Assembly: GCF_015546965.1 (NCBI RefSeq)
Contig: NZ_JADMUF010000010.1
Span: 17,328 to 81,327, forward strand
Length of the DNA: 64,000 nucleotides
Reading direction: 5' to 3'
From: Collinsella aerofaciens
Lineage (GTDB): Bacteria; Actinomycetota; Coriobacteriia; Coriobacteriales; Coriobacteriaceae
Shown: positions 44,752 through 53,236 of the stretch, piece after piece
Numbering within the stretch: the first letter of the stretch is position 1
Layout: every line of letters begins with the position of its first letter
Notes under the pieces: model-generated
Databases searched by the model: none
What the model was told of the DNA's origin: nothing
Seen by the model: the letters and a program-made list of their open reading frames with translations, nothing else
Translations under genes and position numbers: made by a program

Positions 44752-46158
44752 ATGGCAGTGGACGAGTTCAGCGTGCCGGCGCACGTGACCAAGAAGCTGA
44801 AGGAGCTGGGGTACGCCGTCGACACCTCGATGGACACATACATCCAGTCGTGGTTCGACTGGTACAGCGGCGGGGACGACTGGTACCGGGACAGCTACAC
44901 CGACCTGCAGGGGCGCCGCCGCACCCGCAACCGCATGAGCATCCGCCCCGCCAAGCGCGTGGCGTCCGAGTGGGCCAGCCTGCTGATCACCGACGACACG
45001 CAGGTGAGCGTGGAGGCCGACGCCGCGAACAAGTGGCTGCAGGACTGGCTGGACCGCGCCAACTTCTGGCCCACCGGCCAGATGGTCGTGGAGAAGGCGT
45101 TCGCGCTGGGCACCGCCGCGTGGGCGCTGTGGCTGGACGTGCGCGACGAGGGCGCCGAGCTGAAGGTGCGCCGCTACGACGCCCGCATGGTGCGCCCGCT
45201 GTCATGGGACGAGGAGGGCGTGAGCGCGTGCGCGTTCGTCACCCGCGCCGCCGTCGCCGGCAAGCGCGTCGACCAGCTGCAGGTGCACGCGCCGGACCTG
45301 GAGACCGGCACCTACCACATCAGCACCTACCTGTTCAGCGAGGGCGAGGAGCAGGACGCGGAGGCCGCAGGCGTGATCGCCGACTTCGACACCCTGCAGG
45401 ACTGCCCCACGTTCGGCATCATCCGCCCCGCGCTGGAGAACACCGTGGTGGACCTGTCACCGTTCGGCCAGTCCGTGTTCGCCGACGCGCTCGACGCCAT
45501 CAAGGCCGTGGACCTCGCCTACGACTCCATGTTCCAGGAGGTCGAGCTGACCGCCGCCAAGGTGTTCGTGGACGAGAGCATGGTCGACGTGCGCAGCGAG
45601 AACGGCAAGGTCATACCCTCGCCGCGCATCGAGGGCCGCCTGTTCCGCCGCCTCGCCGGCCAGGACCCGACCAAGAACCTGATCAGCATCTACAGCCCCG
45701 AGATACGCGTGGAGCCGCTGCGCTCCGCCTTCGACATGGCGCTCGCGGAGCTGGGCGACCTGTGCGGCTTCGGCCAGCAGTACTTCGCGCTGGACAGGTC
45801 CGGCGGCCTGAAGACGGCCACCGAGGTGGCGGCCGACAACTCCGCGCTCATGCGCAACGTGCGCAAGCACGAGAACGTGCTGCGCGGCGCCGTCCAGCGC
45901 GTCGTGACGAGCCTGCTCAACTGCGCCCGCATCCACTGCGGCGCGGCCATCGAGGAGGACTTCGGTGCCGTCAAGGTCCAGTTCGACGACAGCGTGATCG
46001 CCGACACCCAGACCGAGAAGAACATGGCGCTGGCCGAGATAGCCGCGCTGGGCGTCCCGGAGCTGAAGCAGCGCTACCTGATCGACTGGCACGGCTTCAG
46101 CAAGGAGGAGGCGGCCGCGGCCGTGCCCTCCGCCCAGCTGCTCGACGAGGGCTTCTGA
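44752..46158 (+). CDS. Phage portal protein, SPP1 Gp6-like
   Basis: The 468-residue protein fits the SPP1-type portal family, which forms the 12-fold DNA gate of the head. The early WFDWYSGGDDWYRDS, the RNRMSIRPAKRVASEWASLL segment and the later FGQQYFALDRSGGLKTATEV region are typical. It lies between terminase and minor capsid genes in the usual order. Its stop overlaps the next start. Confidence 0.9.
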   Translation: MAVDEFSVPAHVTKKLKELGYAVDTSMDTYIQSWFDWYSGGDDWYRDSYTDLQGRRRTRNRMSIRPAKRVASEWASLLITDDTQVSVEADAANKWLQDWLDRANFWPTGQMVVEKAFALGTAAWALWLDVRDEGAELKVRRYDARMVRPLSWDEEGVSACAFVTRAAVAGKRVDQLQVHAPDLETGTYHISTYLFSEGEEQDAEAAGVIADFDTLQDCPTFGIIRPALENTVVDLSPFGQSVFADALDAIKAVDLAYDSMFQEVELTAAKVFVDESMVDVRSENGKVIPSPRIEGRLFRRLAGQDPTKNLISIYSPEIRVEPLRSAFDMALAELGDLCGFGQQYFALDRSGGLKTATEVAADNSALMRNVRKHENVLRGAVQRVVTSLLNCARIHCGAAIEEDFGAVKVQFDDSVIADTQTEKNMALAEIAALGVPELKQRYLIDWHGFSKEEAAAAVPSAQLLDEGF

Positions 46159-47792
46159 TGCTGTCCCCCGAGGCGCTGGAGGAGGCCGGCGAGGCGCTGG
46201 CGCGCGTGTACCGCGGCATAGAGGCCGACATGCTGGACTACCTGGTGGACCTCATGCTGGCCGGCGGCGGCGTGACCTCCAGGAGCGTGACGGCCGCGGC
46301 GCTGCTGGGCCAGACCCACGCCGACGAGCTGCGCCGCATCATCGAGGGCCACGCCGGCGAGGTGGACGCCGAGCTGCGCGTCACCGTCGAGAAGTTCATG
46401 AGGGCGTCCGACGCCGACGACATGGAGCGCCTGGGCAGGCCCGGCACGGAGAAGGAGTGGCCGCGCCAGATGGACGCCACCGTGCGCGGGCTCGCCGCCA
46501 TCCTCCAGCGCGACAACCTGCACATGGAGCAGGGCGCCCTCGACGCGTTCCTGTCCGCGTCCACCGAGGCCATCGCCCGGGTGAACTCCGGCGCCTCCAC
46601 GGCCGAGCAGGCGCTGCACCGGGCCGTGCGCAGGCTGGAGCGCGACGGCGTGAGCGTGGTGCAGTACCGCGACGCCGCCGGCAACCTCACCGTGCGCAAC
46701 CGCGTGGACGTGGCCGTGCGCCGCCACGTGCGCACCCAGATCGCCCAGGACGGCGCCCGCATGACCGCGAGGGCCATGGACGAGTACGGCGTGCAGCTGG
46801 TCGAGGTCTCCAGCCACCCCAACGCGCGCCCGAGCCACGCCGCGTGGCAGGGGCAGGTGTACGGCTGGCGCGGCGCCGTGAGCATCGACGGCCGCTCGTA
46901 CGAGGGGCTGGAGGCCGCCACGGGCTACGGATCGGTGGACGGCCTGCTGGGCGCCAACTGCCGCCACTCGTTCGGGCCGTACCTGCCGGGCGCGCCGCGC
47001 GCCTACGAGCGCGACCCCAAGCACGCCAGCGGCCTGCCGGGCGAGGAGGTCTACAGGCTGGAGCAGAGGCAGCGCGCCGGGGAGCGCGCCATCCGGGAGG
47101 CCAAGCGCGAGCTGGCCGGCGCCCGCAAGTGCTACGACGCCTCCCCCACCAACGAGTCGCTCGTGGAGGTGGTGAGGGCGCAGGACCTGCTGACCCGCCG
47201 GCAGGAGGCCATGCGCAGGCTGGTGAAGGAGTCAAACGCCAAGAGCCTGACCGGGCACCCGGTGCTCCACCGCCACCCCGCGCGCGAGTGGGCCGGGGAC
47301 ATGCCGAGGGTAACGCTGTCCGTGAGCGCGAGGACCAAGCAGCGGGCGCGTGAGACCTTCAAGCTGATGGAGGCGTGCGCGAAGAAGCGCCGCCCCATCT
47401 ACGACAACGGCGCGCTGGGGCACGTGGCGAGAACGGCGTACGGCAAGATGGGCAAGGAGAAGGGCTATATCGTCGTGTGCCATGGCGCCCCTTCGTTCGT
47501 CGACCTCCTGGGCCAGCGCTCCGACCACAAGGTGCTAGCAGACGTGATCAGGGCGCGCGACGACTACGAGGACGGTACGCCCGTGCAGCTCATGGCGTGC
47601 TCGACCGGCAAGGCGCCAAAAAACGGCAGCCCGTGCTTCGCGCAGCGCCTGGCGGACGAGCTGGGCGCGCCCGTCACCGCACCCGACGGTACGCTGCAGG
47701 TTTACAGCGACGGCAGGCTTGAGGTCGGGGACAGTCCGGGGGATAATACAGGCGAGTTCATAACGTTCCAGCCGAGGGAGGGGAAGAAGTGA
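46158..47792 (+). CDS. Phage minor capsid protein with extra C-terminal His/Cys-dyad domain
   Basis: The 544-residue protein has an N-terminal minor-head part of the type coded after SPP1-like portals, including VRTQIAQDGARMTARAMDE, HPNARPSHAAWQGQVY and LLGANCRHSFGPYLPG near residues 190-275. After a charged linker, residues about 370-544 form a second domain with YIVVCHGAPS (His442) and VQLMACSTGK (Cys481), then FAQRLADELGAPVTAPDGT. The HG and AC motifs in this order recall clan CD (caspase-like) peptidases and similar domains at the ends of polymorphic toxins. The following small gene overlaps its stop. Confidence 0.85.
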   Translation: MLSPEALEEAGEALARVYRGIEADMLDYLVDLMLAGGGVTSRSVTAAALLGQTHADELRRIIEGHAGEVDAELRVTVEKFMRASDADDMERLGRPGTEKEWPRQMDATVRGLAAILQRDNLHMEQGALDAFLSASTEAIARVNSGASTAEQALHRAVRRLERDGVSVVQYRDAAGNLTVRNRVDVAVRRHVRTQIAQDGARMTARAMDEYGVQLVEVSSHPNARPSHAAWQGQVYGWRGAVSIDGRSYEGLEAATGYGSVDGLLGANCRHSFGPYLPGAPRAYERDPKHASGLPGEEVYRLEQRQRAGERAIREAKRELAGARKCYDASPTNESLVEVVRAQDLLTRRQEAMRRLVKESNAKSLTGHPVLHRHPAREWAGDMPRVTLSVSARTKQRARETFKLMEACAKKRRPIYDNGALGHVARTAYGKMGKEKGYIVVCHGAPSFVDLLGQRSDHKVLADVIRARDDYEDGTPVQLMACSTGKAPKNGSPCFAQRLADELGAPVTAPDGTLQVYSDGRLEVGDSPGDNTGEFITFQPREGKK

Positions 47793-48070
47793 GAGGCATA
47801 GCGACGACCGATTACGCCAAGGGCACGGACTTCCCGACCAAGGCGCTGGCGGAGAAGGACAAGGTGCTGGCGTTCATGCGAAAGCAGGCGCCGTTCTGCG
47901 CGACTGCCGGGCGCTTCCAGGACGCAGTCACGGGCAAGACGGTATACGACAGCGCGTGGGGCTGGTACAGGCGCGGCGGCTGGCAGTGGAGCGACCGTGA
48001 CGCCTACCACGTCGAGAAGTACGACCTGGAGCTAGAGCCCGAGTTCGTGAACTACGCGCTGAGCCACTAG
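47789..48070 (+). CDS. Small protein coupled to the minor capsid C-terminal domain
   Basis: The 93-residue protein starts at a GTG overlapping the preceding stop. It is rich in aromatic residues (SAWGWYRRGGWQWSDRD near residue 55) and ends VNYALSH. By position it could be a partner or inhibitor of the dyad domain fused to the minor capsid protein, as immunity genes follow toxin genes. No family with a known function is recognised. Confidence 0.7.
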   Translation: MRGIATTDYAKGTDFPTKALAEKDKVLAFMRKQAPFCATAGRFQDAVTGKTVYDSAWGWYRRGGWQWSDRDAYHVEKYDLELEPEFVNYALSH

Positions 48071-48104
48071 CGGACAACACAGACAACCGAACAGAACGAG
48101 GCGA

Positions 48105-48155
48105 GGGCCGTCCGCAGGGGCGGCCCTTCCTTTTGGCGGGCGACACGTGCCCGAC
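48105..48155 (+). terminator. Terminator and repeated CACGTG element before the scaffold gene
   Basis: GGGCCGTCC pairs with GGGCGGCCC around GCAG and is followed by TTCCTTTT. CGACACGTGCCCGAC at 48141-48155 is identical to 43044-43058. The gap to the scaffold start at 48279 shows nothing else. Confidence 0.75.
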
Positions 48156-48278
48156 CATCCAAGCTGCGCGGGCACCCGGCGGCAACGGGGTGCGGCGCGG
48201 CAGCGGCGGCAACAGCTGCAAGTACCGAAGCGCGCAGAGAAGCGCGGCAACCAAACACCGGAAAGGACTGGTACGGAC

Positions 48279-48809
48279 ATGGGAGCACAGCAGACGCAGG
48301 GGCAGCAGACCGACCCGCAGGAGGGCCAGGAGCCCACGGGTGGCGCCGACGGCGGCACCCAGGCACAGCAGCCCCAGAAGCCGGCTAACGAGCCGGCAGG
48401 CGGCACCACGGAGCCGCAGGGCGGCGATGGCGGCGCGACCGTCAACCGCCACAAGTACGAGCGCGACCTGAAGGCCAAGGACGACGAGATCGAGAAGCTG
48501 CGCGCGCAGCTCGACGAGGCGGCCAAGACCAAGGAGGGGCGCGAGGAGCTGCAGAAGAAGCTCGACGAGATGAAGGCGTCCATGGCGAGCGAGAAGGCGG
48601 CCTACCGCCTGGAGATCGCCGGATGCAAGAACGTCAAGGCGGCCAAGGCGCTGCTGGACGACTACGAGGGCGACGTGGACAAGCTGAAGGAAGCCTGCCC
48701 GTACCTGTTCGAGGAAGTCAAGAAGACCGGCTCCACGGGGCTGAAGCCCGTGGGCGCGGCCAAGGACGACGACGCGGCGCTCGACCGCGCCTTCGGCCTG
48801 AAGAAGTAG
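48279..48809 (+). CDS. Capsid scaffolding protein
   Basis: The 176-residue protein has a Gln/Gly/Pro-rich disordered N-terminus, a central coiled coil (KAKDDEIEKLRAQLDEAAK, then EELQKKLDEMKASMASEK) and a helical C-terminus, the usual build of Gram-positive siphovirus scaffolds. It directly precedes the major capsid gene. It would guide prohead assembly and then leave. Confidence 0.85.
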   Translation: MGAQQTQGQQTDPQEGQEPTGGADGGTQAQQPQKPANEPAGGTTEPQGGDGGATVNRHKYERDLKAKDDEIEKLRAQLDEAAKTKEGREELQKKLDEMKASMASEKAAYRLEIAGCKNVKAAKALLDDYEGDVDKLKEACPYLFEEVKKTGSTGLKPVGAAKDDDAALDRAFGLKK

Positions 48810-48822
48810 AGAGGAGCAGCAC

Positions 48823-49728
48823 ATGGCTGCAACCAACAACCTGTCCAACTGCATCGACAAGTTCACCAACCGACTGGACAAGGTCATCGCGCAGGAGACC
48901 GTCACCGGCGACCTGAACATGAACCAGGACCTGCTGGGCGAGATGAGCGGCAACGGCAAGATCGAGATCGCCAGCATCGACATGGACGGCCTGGCCACCC
49001 ACAAGCGCGGCCAGGGCTTCACCAAGGGCGGCATCTCCGTCACCTGGCAGCCCTACCAGCTGCAGTACGAGCGCGACCGCGAGTTCAACATCGACGTGCT
49101 CGACGACGACGAGCGCGCCAAGCTCGTCTCCGCCAACGCCATGGGCGAGTTCACCCGCACCAAGGTGGTGCCCGAGGTGGACGCCATCCGCTTCGCCAAG
49201 CTCACCCAGAACGCCGGCACCACCGTCAAGAAGGACCTGTCCGGCGCCGACGAGACCGTGGCCGCCGTGCTGGAGGCCGAGCAGTGCATGGAGGACCACG
49301 GCGTGAAGCTGTCCCAGTGCCTGTTCTACCACTCCGCCGCCACCAAGAAGCTGCTGCGCCTGTCCAACAAGTACCAGCTGTCCGCCGGCGAGTCCCCGAA
49401 CAGCAACTTTGGCACCTACGACGAGATGAAGATGATCGGCGTGGCCGGCGACCGCTTCTACTCCGCCATCAAGCTGCTGGACGGCACCACCTCCGGCGAG
49501 GAGAAGGGCGGCTACGAGAAGGCCGAGGACGGCAAGGCGCTGAACTTCATCGTCATGGCCCCCGAGGCCGCCGCGGCCATCTCCAAGCACGAGAAGCTGC
49601 GCTACTTCTCCCCGGACGTGAACCAGGACGACGACGCCCACAAGTGGCAGTACCGCCTGTACCACGACCTGATCGTGTACCTGAAGAAGAAGGGCCTCAT
49701 CTACGCCCACGTCGCGGTGACCGCCTAA
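48823..49728 (+). CDS. Major capsid protein
   Basis: The 301-residue protein follows the scaffold gene and has the length of an HK97-fold capsid protein without a long delta domain. It contains YERDREFNIDVLDDDE near residue 85 and TKVVPEVDAIRFAKL near residue 115, conserved in phage capsid proteins of A118-like and related phages. The start has GAGGAGC. It is the most likely abundant shell protein. Confidence 0.88.
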   Translation: MAATNNLSNCIDKFTNRLDKVIAQETVTGDLNMNQDLLGEMSGNGKIEIASIDMDGLATHKRGQGFTKGGISVTWQPYQLQYERDREFNIDVLDDDERAKLVSANAMGEFTRTKVVPEVDAIRFAKLTQNAGTTVKKDLSGADETVAAVLEAEQCMEDHGVKLSQCLFYHSAATKKLLRLSNKYQLSAGESPNSNFGTYDEMKMIGVAGDRFYSAIKLLDGTTSGEEKGGYEKAEDGKALNFIVMAPEAAAAISKHEKLRYFSPDVNQDDDAHKWQYRLYHDLIVYLKKKGLIYAHVAVTA

Positions 49729-49889
49729 TGGGCACCATCGTGGGGCTGACCTTCCCCGAAGAGCCGGCCGAGAAGCCGGCGGAGGCCAGCCAGGAGCAAG
49801 CTCCCGAGCCGGAGCCCGAGGAGCCGGCAGAGAAGCCGGCCCGCAAGCCGCGCAAGAGGGCCGCGGCCAAGGCAGCGGAGGCGGAGTAG
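49728..49889 (+). CDS. Small Pro/Glu/Lys-rich head protein
   Basis: The 53-residue protein starts in the stop of the capsid gene. It begins GTIVGLTFPEEP and continues with Glu/Pro/Ala repeats and a basic tail RKPRKRAAAKAAE. It resembles the short disordered proteins often coded between the capsid gene and connectors; no function is known. Confidence 0.65.
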   Translation: MGTIVGLTFPEEPAEKPAEASQEQAPEPEPEEPAEKPARKPRKRAAAKAAEAE

Positions 49890-49891
49890 CC

Positions 49892-50230
49892 ATGCTGCCG
49901 GAGGTCGAGAGCGCCGACTACCACGGCGCGAACACGTGGGACGACGTGCGCCCGCACCTGGGCGCCGCCGTGGCCGCCGTGCGCGAGGTGATCGGCTTCA
50001 ACGTCCCCGAGGGCGAGGAGCAGGTAGCCGCGTACAAGGCGGCCGTCTGCGCGGCGCTGGACGTCGACGCGGCGTACGGCTTCTCCGGCGGCATCGAGGC
50101 GTCCGGCTCCGTCCGCCTGGGCTCGCTCACCATCGAGCAGGGGCAGGGCGGCGGCTACGACGCCGCGATGGACCGGGCGGTGCGCCGAGCGCTGTCCGGC
50201 TCCGGCCTCCTGTACCAGGGGCTGGGGTGA
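49892..50230 (+). CDS. Head-tail connector protein
   Basis: The 112-residue protein occupies the connector slot directly after the capsid genes. It has a helical N-terminus (WDDVRPHLGAAVAAVREVI) and a hydrophobic middle. It likely binds the portal from below; the family is inferred from position. Confidence 0.7.
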   Translation: MLPEVESADYHGANTWDDVRPHLGAAVAAVREVIGFNVPEGEEQVAAYKAAVCAALDVDAAYGFSGGIEASGSVRLGSLTIEQGQGGGYDAAMDRAVRRALSGSGLLYQGLG

Positions 50231-50565
50231 TCGGCATGGTGCCCATACCCAAGCGCCTGCTGCCCAGCCGCGCCGAGGTGCGCGTGCCAGAGGAGAAGGG
50301 CGGCCGCCAGGGCTTCTCCGACAAGAGGCTCCTGCTGGGCGTGCGCTACGAGCAGAGGGCGTCCGTGCGCGCCACGGGCTACCAGCTGCAGGACGCCACG
50401 ACCGGCCTGCTGTTCATCGACGCCGTGAACACGGCGGGGGCCATGGAGCTGCCGGCCGGCAGCCTCGTCTCCGTCGACGGCGCCACCGAGTGCTGCGTCG
50501 CGTCGTGCACACGCTACGTCGACGAACGCGGCCACGTGCACCACTGGGAGGTCGAGCTGAAGTGA
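50227..50565 (+). CDS. Minor capsid protein 1 / head-tail joining protein
   Basis: The 112-residue protein has the PIPKRLLPSRAEVRV opening and a YEQRASVRATGYQLQD segment that fit the Minor_capsid_1 family of A118-like phages. It starts at a GTG overlapping the previous stop; an in-frame ATG at 50236 is an alternative. It belongs to the neck. Confidence 0.75.
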   Translation: MIGMVPIPKRLLPSRAEVRVPEEKGGRQGFSDKRLLLGVRYEQRASVRATGYQLQDATTGLLFIDAVNTAGAMELPAGSLVSVDGATECCVASCTRYVDERGHVHHWEVELK

Positions 50566-50897
50566 GCATCGCCGTGGACGTCGTCACCGCCGGCATCGAC
50601 CTGGCGACCGCGCCGGCCGAGTGCAAGAGGCGCCAGGTGCTGTACGCGCGCCGCTGCGCGTTCACCATGCGCAAGTACGTGCCGGTGCTGGAGACCATCC
50701 TGCGCTCCAGCGAGCCGGTCAACTCCGACTACGGCGCGGGCGTGCTCACGTGGAACACGCCCTACGCGGCGCGGCAGTACTACGAGCCGATGAACCACAC
50801 CGACCCGGCGACGACCGACCACTGGGACGAGAAGTGCCAGCGGGAGGACGGCGACGACCTGCGCGAGTTCGCGCGCCGGCTGTACATGGACTACTAG
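50562..50897 (+). CDS. Minor capsid protein 2 family protein
   Basis: The 111-residue protein matches the Minor_capsid_2 layout: a short N-terminus, MRKYVPVLETILRSSEPVNS, then GAGVLTWNTPYAARQYYEP and the HWDEKCQRED end. It overlaps the preceding gene by GTGA. It is part of the neck or tail-completion complex. Confidence 0.8.
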   Translation: MSIAVDVVTAGIDLATAPAECKRRQVLYARRCAFTMRKYVPVLETILRSSEPVNSDYGAGVLTWNTPYAARQYYEPMNHTDPATTDHWDEKCQREDGDDLREFARRLYMDY

Positions 50898-50908
50898 GAG
50901 GCACGCAC

Positions 50909-51313
50909 ATGGAAGAGAACGGCACGCTGGACCTCGTGGACGTGGTAAGGGACCGCCTGGAGGCGGCCGGCGTCCGCGACGTGTTCACCTACCTGCCCGA
51001 CACCCGGCGCCACGCCGAGTTCTGCGCCATCCGCACCGGCGTGCCCGGCGGCGAGGACGGGTACTTCGACCTCGCCTTCGACACGGCCGTGCGCCTGAGC
51101 CTGTTCTTCGCGCGCCGCGTCGAGCTGGACGCCATGGCCGACGCGCTGCTGGCGGAGCGCACGCTGCGCACCGTGCCGCTCGACAGCGCCAACGGCAGCT
51201 ACCGCATGATACGCATCGAGACAGTGAAGCCGCGCCCGGTCCAGTGGGACGAGAGCGGCCGCAACGTGTGGGTGGTCGAGGCCACCGCGCACATCGAGAT
51301 CAAGGAGTTTTAG
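50909..51313 (+). CDS. Minor capsid protein 3 / tail terminator-like protein
   Basis: The 134-residue protein follows minor capsid 1 and 2 in the order seen in A118-like phages. LVDVVRDRLEAAGVRDVFTY and the VWVVEATAHIEI end strand resemble tail-terminator proteins that cap the tail tube. Confidence 0.75.
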   Translation: MEENGTLDLVDVVRDRLEAAGVRDVFTYLPDTRRHAEFCAIRTGVPGGEDGYFDLAFDTAVRLSLFFARRVELDAMADALLAERTLRTVPLDSANGSYRMIRIETVKPRPVQWDESGRNVWVVEATAHIEIKEF

Positions 51314-52024
51314 ATGGATATCGGTTTCGCGCTGAACTACCAGCACGTGGTCGAGGTCGACACCACCCCGGACGGCGACAAGCGCCACTGGGCATGGGTC
51401 GGCCCCGGCATCTCCAACATCGGCAAGGACAACAGCGAGAGCACGAGCGAGGACGCCTACTACAACGGCGGCGGCAACACCAAGACCGACGTCACCGGCG
51501 TGAGCGCCAAGTACAGCGTCGAGGGCCACCGCCTGATCGGCGACCCGTTCCAGGACTACGTGGCCTCCATCGAGGACGGCATCGGCGCCGAGCGAGAGAC
51601 GACCTACCGCGTCACCGACCCGACCGGCAAGTGCATCGAGGCGCCCTGCACCGTCCTCGACATCGCCGCCAACGGCCCCAACGGCGCCGCCAACGAGAAG
51701 ACGAGCTTCAAGTGCTCGCTGTCCCGCTCCGGCGTGGCCACCGTCGTGACCCCCGCCGCCGGCACCCTGCTGCCCGAGTCCGTCAGCGTGGCGCAGGAGG
51801 TGACCGTGGCCGTCAACAAGACCGCGGCCGCCGTCAAGCCGTCCGTGCTGCCCGAGGGCGCGTCCACGCGCTGCCTGTTCGCCATCGAGGACACCGGCAT
51901 CGCCCGCGTGGCCGCCGACGGCACCGTGACCGGCATCAAGGCCGGCAAGACCCGCCTGGCCGTCAAGTGCGCGGCCAAGCCGTCCGTCTCCGCCGTCGTG
52001 GACGTGACCGTCTCCCCGTCCTAG
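51314..52024 (+). CDS. Major tail tube protein with C-terminal Ig-like (Big_2) domain
   Basis: The 236-residue protein starts one codon after the previous gene. The N-terminal 155 residues form the tube domain (DKRHWAWVGPGISNI, HRLIGDPFQDYVASI). The last 80 residues look like a Big_2 bacterial Ig domain (LLPESVSVAQEV, FAIEDTGIARVAADGTVTGI, AGKTRLAV). Such domains decorate tail tubes and may bind cell-surface sugars. A terminator follows, as expected for a highly expressed gene. Confidence 0.85.
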   Translation: MDIGFALNYQHVVEVDTTPDGDKRHWAWVGPGISNIGKDNSESTSEDAYYNGGGNTKTDVTGVSAKYSVEGHRLIGDPFQDYVASIEDGIGAERETTYRVTDPTGKCIEAPCTVLDIAANGPNGAANEKTSFKCSLSRSGVATVVTPAAGTLLPESVSVAQEVTVAVNKTAAAVKPSVLPEGASTRCLFAIEDTGIARVAADGTVTGIKAGKTRLAVKCAAKPSVSAVVDVTVSPS

Positions 52025-52056
52025 GCGCGGGGCGACAGCCGGGGGAACATCTGCCG

Positions 52057-52093
52057 AGGAGGCCGGGGCTACGCGCTGCAGCCCCGGCCTCCT
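52057..52093 (+). terminator. Terminator after the tail tube gene
   Basis: AGGAGGCCGGGGCT and its exact complement form a 14-bp stem with a nine-base loop, followed by TTCTCTTT. Confidence 0.85.
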
Positions 52094-52134
52094 TTCTCTT
52101 TGAACGCAGCGCACGATGGGAAGGCAGCGCAACC

Positions 52135-52596
52135 ATGAAGACACTGAAGGTAAAGAAGTCGTTCGAGCGCTTCGAGGTCGAGGTCGGCGACGAGACGGTG
52201 GAGTGCACCATCGACTGCACCGACGGCACCGTCAACGCTTTGGCGGCCAAGTGCATCAAGGCGCGCCAGCAGGCGCTCGCGCTCGACACGCTGAAGGAGA
52301 AGACGTTCGACCGCAAGAAGCTGAACAAGCTGTCCGAGGACATGGCCGCCATCATCGGCCCCATCATCGTCGAGGGCATCGGCGAGGAGTCCTACGACGC
52401 CATCCTCACGGCGTGCGGCGACGGCGTGAAGCTGAAGCCGGCGCAGTGCAACCTCGTCATGGTCCAGGTATTCGCCACCGTGTGCCAGGCGATCTTCGAC
52501 CGCCTGAACGACGTGAAGCAGAGCAAGGCAGCGCACTACCTACAGGACGTGGTGGCAGATGCGCAGAAGCCTGACGACGAGAAGCGGGACCGTTAA
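52135..52596 (+). CDS. Tail assembly chaperone-like protein
   Basis: The 153-residue helical protein lies between the tail tube and the Gp15-like gene, the place of a tail chaperone. It starts MKTLKVKKSFERFEVEVGDE and has a helical remainder ending in a charged tail. Its 3' end overlaps the next gene by 38 bp in another frame. Confidence 0.75.
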   Translation: MKTLKVKKSFERFEVEVGDETVECTIDCTDGTVNALAAKCIKARQQALALDTLKEKTFDRKKLNKLSEDMAAIIGPIIVEGIGEESYDAILTACGDGVKLKPAQCNLVMVQVFATVCQAIFDRLNDVKQSKAAHYLQDVVADAQKPDDEKRDR

Positions 52597-53236
52597 CGGA
52601 CGGTTCTGCACAACTTACGAATACGAGGGGGCGGAGTACGACGTGTGCGACTCCGCCCTCAACGCCATGCTGGTGAACGAGCTGTTCGCCGACACCGAGC
52701 TGAGCGAGGAGGACAAGCAGCAGCTGCTCAGCGCCATGCTGTTCGCCGACCTGCCCGCCGCCATCGAGACGGCAGGGCGCGACGGCTTCTGGGACATGGT
52801 GGACGCCGTGCTGTGGGACGCCATGGGCGTGGACCTGTACGGCACGAGGGGCGCCGCCGGGTGCGAGGAGCCCGTGTTCGACTGGGACGAGGACGCCGGG
52901 CGCATCCGCGCCTCGCTGCTGCAGGCGTACGGCCTCGACTGGGACGCCGTGGCCGGCAGCATGAGCTACGGCGCGTTCCTCGACCTCGTGGCCGGCCTGA
53001 TGGAGTCCGGCGAGACTCCGCTGCAGCAGGCGATCTACTACCGCACGGCCAAGTGCCCGAGGGAGACCAAGAACAACAGGGAATACGTGGAGGCGTTCCG
53101 CGCCCGCGCGGCGCACTTCGCGCTGCACGCCGACCGCACCGAGGCCGACCGCATGGACGCGGCCAACGGCGCCATGGCGTCCGCCTTCGCCGCCGAGTTC
53201 GCCGCAGCGGAGCGGGCGGTGAGGGCCGATGGGTAG
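52559..53236 (+). CDS. Gp15-like tail assembly protein
   Basis: The 225-residue protein matches the bacteriophage Gp15 family, the second tail chaperone coded before the tape measure in A118-like phages. YEYEGAEYDVCDSALNAML near residue 20 and the FDWDEDAGRIRASLLQAYG segment near residue 105 are typical. It overlaps genes on both sides. Confidence 0.82.
   Translation: MRRSLTTRSGTVNGRFCTTYEYEGAEYDVCDSALNAMLVNELFADTELSEEDKQQLLSAMLFADLPAAIETAGRDGFWDMVDAVLWDAMGVDLYGTRGAAGCEEPVFDWDEDAGRIRASLLQAYGLDWDAVAGSMSYGAFLDLVAGLMESGETPLQQAIYYRTAKCPRETKNNREYVEAFRARAAHFALHADRTEADRMDAANGAMASAFAAEFAAAERAVRADG

Noticed and set aside
43050-47792. A very long open frame across terminase and portal genes
   Set aside because: It is a shadow of high-GC coding in another frame; only the last part from 46158, the minor capsid gene, is real.
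52559-52596. Programmed frameshift between the two tail chaperone genes
   Set aside because: The overlap is typical in position, but no slippery heptamer is seen and the second gene has its own ATG.
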